Assembly (NCBI RefSeq): GCF_016219575.1 | Contig: NZ_JACRMG010000009.1 | Coordinates: forward strand, 744,001 to 808,000 | Direction of reading: 5' to 3' | Source of the DNA: Bradyrhizobium sp. | GTDB taxonomy: Bacteria > Pseudomonadota > Alphaproteobacteria > Rhizobiales > Xanthobacteraceae | Length of the DNA stretch: 64,000 bases | Notes under the pieces: generated by a model | Database searches by the model: none | Told to the model about the DNA's origin: nothing | Seen by the model: only the letters and a program-made list of their open reading frames with translations | In this document: positions 50,902-61,600 of the stretch, piece by piece | Layout of the letters: every line of letters starts with the position of its first letter | Position numbering within the stretch: the stretch's first letter is position 1 | Translations under genes and position numbers: made by a program

Positions 50902-51942
50902 TCACACCTTCTCGAACGGCGGCTCGATCTTGCTGCGCTTCTCCAGCCATTCCGGCACGGGGAGGTTCTTCGAGCGCATGAAGTCCGGATTGAACAGCTT
51001 CGACTGATAGCGGTTGCCGTTGTCGGCAAGGATCGTGACGATGGTTTTGCCGGGGCCGAGCTGCCTGGCGAGCTTGATTGCGCCGGCGACATTGACGCCG
51101 GTCGAGCCGCCGAGACACAAGCCCTCGTGCTGAAGCAGGTCGTAGAGGATAGGCACCGATTCCTCGTCGGGGACGAGGAAGGCGTCATCGACCCGTGCTT
51201 CCCTGGTGACAGGCGTGACGCGGCCAAGGCCGATGCCTTCGGTGATGGAATCACCCGATGTCGATTTGGCTTCGCCGGTCCTGAACAGATTATACATCGC
51301 AAAGCCGGGCGGATCGGCGCATGCCGTCACGATGTTCTTGTTCTTCGATTTGAGGAACGATGTCGTTCCTGCGATCGTGCCGCCGGTACCGACTGAGCAG
51401 ATAAATCCGTCGATCTTGCCGTCGGTCTGTTCCCAGATTTCCGGGCCGGTGGATTCGAAATGCGCTTTCGCGTTGTCGAGATTGTTCCACTGGTCGGCGA
51501 ACAGCACGCCGTTCGGCTCGCTCTTGCGCAGCTGATCGGCCAGCCTGCGGCCGACATGCTGATAGTTGTTCGGATTGGAAAAGGGCAGTTGCGGGACTTC
51601 GACGAGTTCGGCGCCGCACAGCCGCAACATGTCCTTCTTTTCCTGGCTCTGGGTGTTGGGAATGAGGATCAGCGTGCGATAGCCCCGCGCGCTCGCGACA
51701 ACCGCAAGCCCGATGCCGGTATTGCCGGCGGTCGATTCCACCACGAGGCCGCCGGGCTTCAGATCGCCGCGCTTCTCGGCTTCCAGGATCATCCATTTGC
51801 CCGCGCGGTCCTTGACGGACTGGCCGGGATTCATGAACTCGGCCTTGCCAAGGATGGTGCAGCCCGTCAGCTCGGAAGCATGCTTGAGCTTGATCAGCGG
51901 CGTGTTGCCGATCGCCTGGACGACGTCGTTGTTGAACTTCAT
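50902..51942 (-). CDS. cysK: Cysteine synthase A (O-acetylserine sulfhydrylase)
   Basis: This 346-residue fold-type II PLP enzyme has GNTPLIKLK at the start and the cofactor lysine in SVKDRAG (K44). It also has ESTAGNTGIGLAVVASARGY, the phosphate loop SVGTGGTIAGT and GLCLGGSTGVN near the C-terminus. It makes cysteine from O-acetylserine and sulfide; cystathionine beta-synthase-like specificity cannot be excluded. The nearby cystathionine lyase-like gene and amino-acid transporter fit sulfur amino acid metabolism. Confidence 0.88.
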   Translation of the reverse strand: MKFNNDVVQAIGNTPLIKLKHASELTGCTILGKAEFMNPGQSVKDRAGKWMILEAEKRGDLKPGGLVVESTAGNTGIGLAVVASARGYRTLILIPNTQSQEKKDMLRLCGAELVEVPQLPFSNPNNYQHVGRRLADQLRKSEPNGVLFADQWNNLDNAKAHFESTGPEIWEQTDGKIDGFICSVGTGGTIAGTTSFLKSKNKNIVTACADPPGFAMYNLFRTGEAKSTSGDSITEGIGLGRVTPVTREARVDDAFLVPDEESVPILYDLLQHEGLCLGGSTGVNVAGAIKLARQLGPGKTIVTILADNGNRYQSKLFNPDFMRSKNLPVPEWLEKRSKIEPPFEKV

Positions 51943-52029
51943 ATCGCGAAAAGCACCGGTTGTTTCCTCACCACGCGCGACCCTAAAGGACCGCCGCAGG
52001 GATCACAAGCCGATCGCATTGCGCGGCTG

Positions 52030-53256
52030 CTATCCGGATTTCGCGAAGACGACCTGGCGAACGTCGATATTTCCCGACAGGAATCCGGCCTCGCAATAGG
52101 AGAGGTAGTATTCCCACAATCGCCGGAACCGGTCGTCAAAGCCGAGCGGCATCAGCTTGGGCCATGCCTCGCGGAAATTGCTTCGCCACGTCGCGAGCGT
52201 CTTGGCATAATCTTCCCCGAAAATGCGTTCGCGAATGACGGGCACGCCAAAGGTCTCGCCGAGCGTCTTGAGCACCTGCGGCGATGGCAGCATGCCGCCC
52301 GGGAAAACGTAGCGCTGGATGAAATCCACCTCGCGACGGTAGCTCGGGAAAAGTTCGTCCTGGATGGTGATGGCCTGGATGCCGGCGAGGCCGCCGGGCA
52401 GCAGGCGGTCGCGCAATTGTGAGAAGTATTTTGGCCAGAACTGCTCCCCGACCGCTTCGATCATCTCGATGGAGGCGATGCGGTCATAGCAGCCGCGTTC
52501 GTCGCGATAGTCCTGCAACCTGATCTCGACCTTGTCGGCAAGGCCCGCTTCCTGGATGCGGCGTTGCGCGAAGTCGCGCTGCTCTCGGCTGATGGTGAGC
52601 CCGACGACCTTCGCTCCCTGTCGGGCGGCGAATTCGGCAAAGCCGCCCCAGCCGCAGCCGATCTCAAGCAGCTTCTGGCCAGGCTTCAGGTCGATCGCTT
52701 CCGACAGCCTGCGGTATTTGTTGGTTTGCGCCGAAGTCAGGTCCGTCGTGTGCTCCTCGAACAGTGCCGAGGAATAGGTCATGCTCGGATCGAGCCATGC
52801 CGAATAGAAGGCGTTGCCGATGTCGTAATGCGCGTAGATGTTGCGCCGCGCCTGCCGCCTTGTGTTGCGGTTGAACCAGTGCCTGACCACCTGGAAGTAA
52901 CGCATCAGCGGTTTGCCGATTTGCATGGTCTGCATCCAGTCCTGGTTGACGCAAAACAGGAACAGGAATTGCGTCAGGTCCGGCGTGTCCCATTCGCCGC
53001 GCAGGTAGGCCTCGGCGATGCCGATGTCGCCGCCGCGGAGCAGGCGCGCCGCAAAAGCGAAATCGTGGACATTCATGGCGGCGACCGGTCCCGGCCCATT
53101 GCCGCCGAGCCGGACGGTGCGGCCGTCCGGCAAAGTCACGTCGAGCGTGCCGCGTTGAAGTCGGGAGCCGTAGCCGAGCGCCAGGCGGACCATGCGCGGC
53201 AGGTCCGTCAACAGTTCGTCCACCGTGTCCGAAGTGACCGTGATCAGATCAGCCAT
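52030..53256 (-). CDS. Cyclopropane-fatty-acid synthase family methyltransferase
   Basis: This 408-residue SAM-dependent lipid methyltransferase has motif I LEIGCGWGGFAEFAARQGAK. It also has the family sequences AHYDIGNAFYSAWLDPSMTY, RIASIEMIEAVGEQFWPKYF and QRYVFPGGMLPS. It modifies unsaturated acyl chains of membrane lipids. It is the last gene of an operon with a FAD oxidoreductase and DUF1365. The ATG at 53256 is preferred; one at 53289 is possible. Confidence 0.88.
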   Translation of the reverse strand: MADLITVTSDTVDELLTDLPRMVRLALGYGSRLQRGTLDVTLPDGRTVRLGGNGPGPVAAMNVHDFAFAARLLRGGDIGIAEAYLRGEWDTPDLTQFLFLFCVNQDWMQTMQIGKPLMRYFQVVRHWFNRNTRRQARRNIYAHYDIGNAFYSAWLDPSMTYSSALFEEHTTDLTSAQTNKYRRLSEAIDLKPGQKLLEIGCGWGGFAEFAARQGAKVVGLTISREQRDFAQRRIQEAGLADKVEIRLQDYRDERGCYDRIASIEMIEAVGEQFWPKYFSQLRDRLLPGGLAGIQAITIQDELFPSYRREVDFIQRYVFPGGMLPSPQVLKTLGETFGVPVIRERIFGEDYAKTLATWRSNFREAWPKLMPLGFDDRFRRLWEYYLSYCEAGFLSGNIDVRQVVFAKSG

Positions 53257-53309
53257 GGGCAGTCCACCGTGCTGCCCCAGGTCCGACATTTCCCCGTGAC
53301 GGGACCGAA

Positions 53310-54191
53310 TCAGCTTCGGCCCCCACCGGACCAAAGCGCCTTGGCGCGGGCAGGCAACGCCAGACTAGCATATTGGTTCCCTTCGCCAACCGGCAACGTG
53401 TCTGTCTTCGCAGTTGCGGCAGCGGGGCGCGGCACCAGTCGCACGCCTTTCAGCCACAGCCGCAGGGCTTGCCAGTGGATCGCTGCAACGATCTTCAGGG
53501 TGACCAGCGGCAGCGCGATGAACGAACGCATCAGCGCAGCCGTTGTGAGTGCCCCGCGCCGGCCGCTGAAGGTGGCGGAAAGCAGGGGACCTTCGCGGTC
53601 AGTTTCGAGGATGCGCAGCCGCACGGTTTCGGCGGGCGGCAAGATGCGGAAATGATAGCGCATCGCCATCTCGACAAACGGCGAAACGTAGAACTGCTTG
53701 TCCTGCTGCTGGCGGATACCGGCCGCGCTGGCCTCGCTGGGCCTGACCGGCAGCACGTAGGAGTGGATGTCGCCAAAGGTATTGCGCACTTCGTAGATGA
53801 GGAGTGCAAGGCCGCCATCGGCGCGATGGCAGAAATAGACCGACAGCGGGTTGAAGGCGAAGCCGAGCAGGCGCGGATAGCACAGCAGCTGGACCTTGCC
53901 GCCGGCAAGGTCGATGCCGTGGCCGGCGGCGCAAGCCTGTGCATGCGCACGCAGTGAGGAGCCGTCCCGCTTGCCGTGGTCGGCTTCGTTAAAGCTGTAG
54001 AGCGATGCCCGGTTGACGCCGAACAGCCGGGATTGCCGATCGGCGTCCTCAAGCCTGTCGAGGTCGATCAGGAGACTCATGACGCGGTAGCTGAAGCGAT
54101 GGCCCTTTGGCTTCAGCCGCGCATGCATCACTTCGCCGAAATACAGTGCGGCCGCGTCTTCGTGTTCGTGTCTGGTGGTCGGCTGGACCAT
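53310..54191 (-). CDS. DUF1365 protein
   Basis: This 293-residue protein contains the DUF1365 signatures YFGEVMHARLKPKGHRFSYR, CYPRLLGFAFNPLSVYFCHR, IYEVRNTFGDIHSYVLPV and KQFYVSPFVEM. The biochemical function is not established; the family co-occurs with cyclopropane-synthase-like genes. It begins two bases after the upstream FAD gene stop. Confidence 0.92.
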   Translation of the reverse strand: MVQPTTRHEHEDAAALYFGEVMHARLKPKGHRFSYRVMSLLIDLDRLEDADRQSRLFGVNRASLYSFNEADHGKRDGSSLRAHAQACAAGHGIDLAGGKVQLLCYPRLLGFAFNPLSVYFCHRADGGLALLIYEVRNTFGDIHSYVLPVRPSEASAAGIRQQQDKQFYVSPFVEMAMRYHFRILPPAETVRLRILETDREGPLLSATFSGRRGALTTAALMRSFIALPLVTLKIVAAIHWQALRLWLKGVRLVPRPAAATAKTDTLPVGEGNQYASLALPARAKALWSGGGRS

Positions 54192-54193
54192 GG

Positions 54194-55507
54194 CTACTCC
54201 GCGGCTTCCGCGAGCTCCACCGGCAGCTCGCGCCACGGCGCGGTGGCGCCCAGCGCCTGCGCCACTTCGAGGCCGGAGCGCAGCCCGTCCTCATGGAAAC
54301 CATAGCCGGTCCATGCGCCGCAGAACCAGGTGCGGCGCCGGCCCTGGATTTCGCCGAGCCGCTTCTGGGCGGCAAAGGCGGCGGCATTATATTGCGGGTG
54401 CTCGCAGATGTACTTGCCGAAGGTCATCGCGGGGTCGGGCTCGAACGGCGGATTGAGGCTGACGAACAGAGGTTTGGAATGGTCGATGCCCTGCAGGCGA
54501 TTCATCCAGTAGGTCACCGCGACGTCGTTGACCGGCACGCCTTCGCGCTGCCAGCGCAGGAAATTCCATGACGCCCAGGCGTGCCGCCGTTTCGGCATCA
54601 AGCGCGCGTCGCGGTGCAGATAGACCGTGTTGGGCGCATAGCCGATGGCGCCGAGGATCGACCGCTCATCCGCGTCGGCATCGCAGAGCATATCGAGCGC
54701 CTGGTCGCTGTGTGCGGCGATGACCACGTGATCGTAGGTCGCCTGCCTGCCCTGGCTGTCGTGGACGACGACGCCGTTTGCCGTGCGCTCGACCGAGGTG
54801 ACGCCACAGCCGAGCCGCAGCCGGTCGCCGAATGCCGCCGTCAGCTTCTCGACGTAGTTCCTGCTACCGCCCTTCACGGTACGCCAGACCGGACGGTCGT
54901 ATTGCAGCAGGCGATGGTTGCTGAAGAAGGCGACAAAGTTCTCCGCCGGAAAGTTCAGCATCTGGTCGGCCGGGGCCGACCAGATCGCGGCGCCCATAGG
55001 AGCGAGATAGTCGGTGAGCAGGCGCGGGGCGAAGTGGTTGCGGCGAAAGTACTCGCCGAGCGTGATGCCGGCGAGCTTTCCAGCCTTGTGGTCGGCGACG
55101 CTCTGCTGGTTGAAGGTGAGGATGTCGCGCAGCATCCAGAGATAGGACGGCGACAGCAGATTGCGCGGCTGCGCGAACAGGCCGATGGCCATTTGAATCC
55201 AGTTCTCGCCGCCGCCTTTCCATTCGAAACGGCCGGCATCCGCCGTGACCGCAAAGCTCATGCAGCTTTCGACGGTTTCGACGCCGAGATGATCGAACAG
55301 GGCGGTGAGGCCGGGATAATTCAGCTCGTTGTAGACGATGAAGCCGGTATCGACGGAGATCGGCGTGCCGTCATAGTCGATCGAGACGGTATGGCTGTGG
55401 CCGCCCGGCCGAAGCTCGCGGTCATAGACGGTGACCGGATAGCGCTTCGACAAGGTCCAGGCCGCGGCATTGCCGGCAATTCCCGTTCCGATAACCGCGA
55501 CCCGCAT
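54194..55507 (-). CDS. FAD-dependent amine-oxidase-fold oxidoreductase (COG2907 type)
   Basis: This 437-residue flavoprotein has the dinucleotide motif VIGTGIAGNAAAWTLSKRY and a second FAD segment PGGHSHT. It also has VDTGFIVYNELNYPGLTALF, DHVVIAAHSDQAL and the C-terminal TWFCGAWTGYGFHEDGLRSG. It heads the operon with DUF1365 and the cyclopropane-synthase-like gene. A role in oxidising or desaturating a fatty acyl chain before methyl transfer is inferred. Confidence 0.9.
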   Translation of the reverse strand: MRVAVIGTGIAGNAAAWTLSKRYPVTVYDRELRPGGHSHTVSIDYDGTPISVDTGFIVYNELNYPGLTALFDHLGVETVESCMSFAVTADAGRFEWKGGGENWIQMAIGLFAQPRNLLSPSYLWMLRDILTFNQQSVADHKAGKLAGITLGEYFRRNHFAPRLLTDYLAPMGAAIWSAPADQMLNFPAENFVAFFSNHRLLQYDRPVWRTVKGGSRNYVEKLTAAFGDRLRLGCGVTSVERTANGVVVHDSQGRQATYDHVVIAAHSDQALDMLCDADADERSILGAIGYAPNTVYLHRDARLMPKRRHAWASWNFLRWQREGVPVNDVAVTYWMNRLQGIDHSKPLFVSLNPPFEPDPAMTFGKYICEHPQYNAAAFAAQKRLGEIQGRRRTWFCGAWTGYGFHEDGLRSGLEVAQALGATAPWRELPVELAEAAE

Positions 55508-55604
55508 ATTGCTGCCCCTCATTCTGCTGTGCAGCAGAGGTACGTCAGGCCGAGGGGTGGGGTTTCAAACGGGAGACGGGCCGGAACGGGGGAAAAGCCC
55601 CATG

Positions 55605-55621
55605 AAATCTTGGTAAGATTT
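55605..55621. promoter_or_regulatory. Perfect inverted repeat in the 55508-55898 divergent promoter region
   Basis: AAATCTT-GGT-AAGATTT lies about 100 bases upstream of the FAD oxidoreductase start and about 280 bases before the efflux operon. It could be an operator for either. Nothing else was recognised in this 391-base gap. Confidence 0.4.
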
Positions 55622-55898
55622 GCCGGCCTCCGAGCCGCCCGGAATCGAAGAAATGCCTATGAAATAAGGACAAGTTGGCCGTCCCTGGTGCTGTTGCGCG
55701 CTTGCACCGACAACCGCCCTACGAGTGCCGCAGGACTGTCCGCCCCCCGGTCGCAGGGCTAGGATGACGGTCCAGGTTCCAATGCAAGCATCACCCTGTG
55801 AAATCGATGCAATTCAGCTCCCGTAATGCCGCCCGCGCCTTGGCCGGGACCGATTCGGCGCGGCTGTGCGCGGAAAAGGCATCCAGCGGAGCAAGGGT

Positions 55899-57380
55899 GT
55901 GACACAGACCCTTGCCGGGACGGCGTTTTCGGAGGCGTTGGGTGCCGCCTCGCGCCGCGCCGCGCGCTGGGTTGCGGCGCTCTGCCTGGCGCTCGGCTCG
56001 TCCGGCTGCCTGCTCACTTCAGATTTGCCCGATCCGGCGCTGGACGTGCCGCCGGGCTACAAGGCGGCGGGCACGAAGAATCCGATGGACGCGCCGCCGA
56101 CGCTCGACTGGTGGCGCGGTTTCCGCTCGGGCGAGCTGACGACGCTGATGGAAGAAGCGCAGACGGTCAATCTCGACATTGCCGCCGCCACCGCGCGCTT
56201 CCTGCAGGCCGATGCCCAGGCGCGCGTCGCCGGCGCGCCGCTGTTTCCGTCTCTCTCCGGCACGGGTCAGGAGACCTATTCGCGCACCTCGGGCTCGAGT
56301 TCGTCCGGCCTCACCAATGGCGGACGCGAGATCGTAACCTATCAGGCCTCGTTGAGCGCCAGCTACGAGCTCGATTTCTGGGGCAAGAACCGCGATGCCG
56401 CACAGGCTACCGAAGAGACCGCGGTTGCCAGCCGCTTCGATCGCGATGTCGTGGCGCTGACGACGCTGACCAGCGTCGCCAACGCCTATTTCCAGGTGCT
56501 GGCGGCGCAGGACCGCCTGCGCGTCGCCGAGCGCAACATCGCCAGCGCCCAGCGCATTCTCGACGCGATCAAGCAGAGGCTGAGCGCCGGCACTGGCAAC
56601 GATCTCGACGTCGCCCAGCAGGAGAGCGTGCTCGCCAACCAGCGCGCGCTGGTGCCGCCGCTCCGGCAGACCCTGCAGCAGAACATCAACGCACTGGCGA
56701 CGCTGGTGTCGCGCCCGCCGGAAAGCATTAATGTCACCGGTGGCTCGCTGAACCGGATCGCGATTCCGCGGGTAACGCCGGGCCTGCCGTCCGAATTGTT
56801 GACGCAGCGGCCGGACATCAGGCGGCAGGAGGCGCAACTTGCTTCGGCCACCGCCAATATCGGCAATGCCCGCGCTCAGTTCTTTCCGAGCATCCAGCTG
56901 ACCGGGAATGGCGGCTACCAGAGTTCGGCACTGGTCTCGCTGTTCCAGCCGCATGCCGCCTTCTTCCAGCTCGTCGGCAGCGCGGCGCAGCCGATCTTCG
57001 ACGGCGGCAAGATCCTCGGCAATTTCCAGCTGGCAAAGGCCAAGCAGGACGAGCTGCTGCAAACCTATCGCAAGACCGTGGTCCAGGCCTTTGCCGACGT
57101 CGACACCGCGTTGACCAACGTTCGCGAAACCACCATCAGGTTGCGTCTGCAGCGCGATGTGGTCGCGTCCTCGCGGCGGGCCTACCAGCTTGCCGGTGAC
57201 CAGTTGCGGGCAGGAACTGCCGACATCGTGACTGTGCTAAACGTGCAGACGACACTATTTCAGGCTGAAGACGCCTTGGTGCAGGTGCAACTGGCGCGGT
57301 TGCAGGCGATCGTCAGCCTTTATCAGGCGCTGGGGGGCGGCTGGGAGCCTAGGATGGAAAGGCCGGTCAATGCTCTTTAA
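55899..57380 (+). CDS. RND efflux outer-membrane factor (TolC/NodT-type lipoprotein)
   Basis: This protein of about 493 residues has a lipoprotein signal (VAALCLALGSSGC). Two outer-membrane efflux repeats follow (YELDFWGKNRDAAQATEETA, then QRPDIRRQEAQLASATANIG and PIFDGGKI). GTG at 55899 is chosen because GGAGCAAGG lies just upstream; another GTG at 55866 is in frame. It overlaps the adaptor gene by 11 bases. Confidence 0.88.
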   Translation: MTQTLAGTAFSEALGAASRRAARWVAALCLALGSSGCLLTSDLPDPALDVPPGYKAAGTKNPMDAPPTLDWWRGFRSGELTTLMEEAQTVNLDIAAATARFLQADAQARVAGAPLFPSLSGTGQETYSRTSGSSSSGLTNGGREIVTYQASLSASYELDFWGKNRDAAQATEETAVASRFDRDVVALTTLTSVANAYFQVLAAQDRLRVAERNIASAQRILDAIKQRLSAGTGNDLDVAQQESVLANQRALVPPLRQTLQQNINALATLVSRPPESINVTGGSLNRIAIPRVTPGLPSELLTQRPDIRRQEAQLASATANIGNARAQFFPSIQLTGNGGYQSSALVSLFQPHAAFFQLVGSAAQPIFDGGKILGNFQLAKAKQDELLQTYRKTVVQAFADVDTALTNVRETTIRLRLQRDVVASSRRAYQLAGDQLRAGTADIVTVLNVQTTLFQAEDALVQVQLARLQAIVSLYQALGGGWEPRMERPVNAL

Positions 57381-58647
57381 GCCGGAGTTGAACGAAACCG
57401 CGAAGGCCGCAGGCAGGAGCGTGGTGCGCTCCGTGCTCCGGCGCAGCGTTTCGTTGCTGATCACTATGCTGATCCTCGGCGGTCTCGGTTACATCGGCTG
57501 GCTGGCTTGGCAGCAGAAGAGCAGCGTCCGCAACGCCAATGTGCGTCCGGATCTGCCGGTGCCGGTGCTGGCGGCAACGCCGCGCGTGCAGGATGTGCCG
57601 GTCTATCTCGAAGGCGTCGGCTCTGTCCGCGCGCTGAACACGGTCACGGTACGTGCGCAGGTCGACGGCAAGTTGATCGCCGTGAACTTCACCGAGGGTC
57701 AGGACGTCAAGAAGGGCGATGTGCTCGCCGAGATCGATCCGGCGATCTATCAGGCGCAGTACGACCAGGCCGTCGCCAAGAAGGCGCAGGACGAGGCGCT
57801 GCTGGTCAATCAGAAGCTCGATCTGGCGCGCTATCAGCAGCTCGCGGCTTCCAACGCCGGCTCCAAGCAACAGGCTGACACGCAAAGGGCACTGGTCGCC
57901 CAGCAGGAAGCGCTGATCAAGGCCGACCAGGCCGCGATCGACAACGCCGCCGCCACGCTCGGCTACACCAAGGTCATCGCGCCGATTTCCGGCCGCGCCG
58001 GCCTGCGCCAGGTCGACCAGGGTAACATCATTCGCGGCGCGGACGTTACGGGCCTCGTGGTCCTGACGCAGCTGCAGCCGATTGCGGTGTGGTTCAGCCT
58101 GCCGCAGCAGCAAATCGTGCGCGTCAACGTGGCCGCCGCCAAGGGCGCGCTTTCGGTCGACGTGTTCGGCAATGACGGCGTCACCGTCGTCGATACCGGC
58201 ACGCTGAAGGGCATCGACAACCAGGTCGACCAGACCACCGGCACGCTGAAGCTGAAGGCCGAATTCCCCAATCCGAACTTTCAGCTTTGGCCGGGGCAGT
58301 TCGTCAACGTCCGACTGAGGGTGGAAACGATCCCGAAGGCGATCGTCATTCCGACCTCTGCGGTGCAGCGCGGACCCGTGGGAACCTTCAGCTACGTGAT
58401 CGGGCCCGGCGAGATTGCGACCGCCAAGCCGATCGTGGTGACGCAGCAGAACGAGAACGATGCCGTCATCGCCAGCGGCATTGCGCCGACCGATCGCGTG
58501 GTGACGACCGGTTTCGCCAATCTCTCCGATGGCGCGAAGGTCTTCATCGGCAGGGACGATGCCGCGCCGGGTGCCGACCTCGCGCCGCGCAAGCGCAGCC
58601 GTGCGCCTGACGCCAAGGCGGGATCGTCCGGCGGCGCGAAGCAGTGA
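57370..58647 (+). CDS. RND efflux periplasmic adaptor, MdtA-like
   Basis: This 425-residue membrane-fusion protein has an N-terminal membrane anchor (SLLITMLILGGLGYIGWLAW). Two lipoyl half-motifs (VTVRAQVDGKLIAVNFTEGQ and GYTKVIAPISGRAGLRQVDQ) flank an alpha-hairpin, followed by a beta-barrel. Ala/Lys-rich residues form the tail. It would bridge the outer-membrane factor and the two pumps. Confidence 0.92.
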   Translation: MLFKPELNETAKAAGRSVVRSVLRRSVSLLITMLILGGLGYIGWLAWQQKSSVRNANVRPDLPVPVLAATPRVQDVPVYLEGVGSVRALNTVTVRAQVDGKLIAVNFTEGQDVKKGDVLAEIDPAIYQAQYDQAVAKKAQDEALLVNQKLDLARYQQLAASNAGSKQQADTQRALVAQQEALIKADQAAIDNAAATLGYTKVIAPISGRAGLRQVDQGNIIRGADVTGLVVLTQLQPIAVWFSLPQQQIVRVNVAAAKGALSVDVFGNDGVTVVDTGTLKGIDNQVDQTTGTLKLKAEFPNPNFQLWPGQFVNVRLRVETIPKAIVIPTSAVQRGPVGTFSYVIGPGEIATAKPIVVTQQNENDAVIASGIAPTDRVVTTGFANLSDGAKVFIGRDDAAPGADLAPRKRSRAPDAKAGSSGGAKQ

Positions 58648-58684
58648 CCGTCGATACTGACAGGACAAGCATGAGCGCGCAGCC

Positions 58685-61600
58685 ATGAGCGTCTCGGAAC
58701 CGTTCATCCGCCGGCCGATCGCGACCTCGCTGCTCGGGGTTGCGTTGCTGATCGGCGGTGCGCTGGGTTACTGGGCGCTGCCGGTATCGGCGCTGCCGCA
58801 GGTCGATTTCCCGACCGTGCAGGTGACGACACAGTTGCCCGGCGCAAGCCCGGACGTGGTGGCCTCGCTGATAACGGCGCCGCTGGAGCGGCAGCTCGGG
58901 CAAATCCCGTCGCTGTCGTCGATGCAGTCGACGAGCTCGTTCGGCGTCAGCCAGATATCGCTGCAGTTCGACCTCAACCGCGACATCGACGGCGCCACCC
59001 AGGACGTGCAGGCCGCAATCAATGCGGCCGCCGGCATCCTGCCGCGAACCCTGCCGTATCCGCCGACCTACGCCAAGGTCAACCCGGCGGATGCCCCGGT
59101 CATGACGCTGGCGCTGACGTCGGAGACGATCTCGCTACGGGCGATGAGCGACATCGCCGACACCATTCTAGGCCAGCGCCTGTCGCAGATTTCCGGCGTC
59201 GGCCGCGTCTCCATCCTCGGCGGCCTGAAACCTGCAGTGCGGGTGCAGGCCGATCTGGCGCGGCTCGCGGCCTACGGCATCTCCATGGAGGACCTGCGCA
59301 GCGCTATCGCAGGTGCCAATGTCTCGGGCCCGAAAGGATCGCTCGACGGCACCCAGCAATCCTACACCATCGCCGCCAACGACCAGATTGCGGCGGCGGA
59401 GGCCTACAAGCCCATCATCATCGCCTATCGCAACGGTTCGCCGGTTACCATCGGCGACGTCGCCGTCATCGTCGACGGGCTGGAAAACGACCGCACCGGC
59501 GGCTGGTACCAGGGCACGCCGGCCGTCATCATCGACATCCAGCGCCAGCCGGGCGCCAATGTCATCGAGGTGGTGCGGCTGATCCGCGCCGAGATTCCAA
59601 AGGTGCAGCGCGCGATCCCGGCCGGCGTCAACCTGCACATCGTCAGCGACCGCACGGTTACCATCCGCGCTTCCGTGCGCGACGTGCAGTTCACGCTGAT
59701 CCTCAGCGTGGTGCTGGTGACGCTGGTGGTATTGCTGTTCCTCCGCTCGCTGCGCGCCACGATCATCGCGGGCGTAGCGCTGCCGCTGTCGCTCGTCACC
59801 AGCTTCGGCATCATGTATTTCGCCGGATTCTCCCTCGACAATCTGTCGCTGATGGCGCTGACGATCGGCACCGGATTCGTGGTCGACGACGCCATCGTCA
59901 TGATCGAGAACATCGTCCGCCACATGGAGGACGGCGAGTCCGTGATGGAGGCTTCGCTGAAAGGCGCCAGCGAAATCGGCTTCACCGTGATTTCGCTGAC
60001 GGTGTCGCTGATCGCGGTGTTCATTCCGCTCTTGTTCATGTCGGGCCTGGTCGGGCGCATGTTCCGCGAATTTGCGCTGACGCTGACCATCGCGGTGGTC
60101 ACCTCGGCCATCGTGTCGCTGACGCTGACGCCGATGATGTGCTCGCGGATGCTGAAGCATCTCAACGAGGAGATCGCGGTTCCCGGCCTGGCTACGGTGA
60201 GCCGCGGCATCGACCGCATGGTCGCCTTCTACCACCGCACCCTGCTTTGGGTGCTGCAGCGGCAGCGCGCCACGCTGCTGGTGACGTTCGGCACCATCAT
60301 CGCGACGCTGCTGATGTATGTGATCGCGCCGAAGGGCTTCCTGCCGCTGCAGGACACCGCCTCGATCACGGCGGTGACGGAGGCCGGACCCGACGTATCC
60401 TTTACCGAGATGAAGGCGCGGCAGGGCAGGGCGGCGGAAATCATCCAGGCCGATCCCGACGTGGTCGGGGTCGTCTCGGTGATTGGCGCCGGCTCCGTCA
60501 ACCCGACCACCAATGTCGGGCGGCTGGTCATGACGCTGAAACCGCGCGGCGAGCGTCACGACGGCATTGCCGCGGTGGTCGCGCGGTTGAAGCAGCGCAC
60601 GGCTTCGATTCCCGGCATGACGATCTATTTCCAGCCGGTGCAGGACGTGCAGATTTCGACGCAGTCGAGCCGTTCGCAGTACCAATACACGCTGACCGGC
60701 ACCGATGCCGGCGAGGTCAGCGTCTGGGCCAACAGGTTGGTGGCCGAGATGCGGCGCGATGGCGTGTTCCGCGACGTCTCCTCCGAGGCGCAGGAAGGCG
60801 GCCTGCGCGCCTCCCTCGACATCAACCGCCAGCGCGCGGGCCAGCTCGGCGTCAGCCTGCAGGCGGTCAACGACACCCTCAACGACGCCTTCGCCCAGCG
60901 GCAGATTTCGACGATCTACGGTCAGGCCAACCAGTACCGCGTTGTGCTGGAGGCGCTGCCGATGTACCAGCGCGACCCGTCGGTGCTGTCGAAGCTCTAT
61001 CTGCCGGGCGTGGCCGGCGCGCAGGTACCGCTGTCGGCGGTGGCGACGTTGACGCGCACTACCGCGCCGCTGGCGATCTCGCATCTGGCGCAGTTCCCGG
61101 CGGTCACGCTCAGCTTCAACCTCGCGCCGGGCGAGGCGCTCGGCGATGCCGTGGAGACGGTCAAGGCGATCGAGAAGTCGATTGGAATGCCCTCGAGCAT
61201 CGTGGGCGTCTACGCCGGCGACGCGGCGGAATTTTCCAAATCGCTGGCGGGCCAACCCTGGCTGATCCTTGCCGCCATCGTCACCATCTACATCGTGCTC
61301 GGCGTGCTCTATGAGAGCTACATCCACCCGATCACCATCCTCTCGACGCTGCCTTCGGCCGGCGTCGGCGCCATCCTGGCGCTGATGCTTTTCGGACAGG
61401 ATCTGTCGGTCATCGGCCTGATCGGCATCATTCTGCTGATGGGCATCGTCAAGAAGAACGCGATCATGATGATCGACTTCGCGCTGGAGGCCGAGCGCCA
61501 CAAGGGCATGTCGCCGACCGACGCCATCGTCCAGGCATGCCTGCTGCGCTTCCGCCCGATCATGATGACGACGCTGGCCGCGCTGTTCGGCGCGCTGCCG

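Noticed and set aside
52564..53655. A 363-residue plus-strand frame opposite the cyclopropane-synthase-like gene
   Set aside because: It has no domain or signal and crosses the intergenic region between two clear minus-strand genes.
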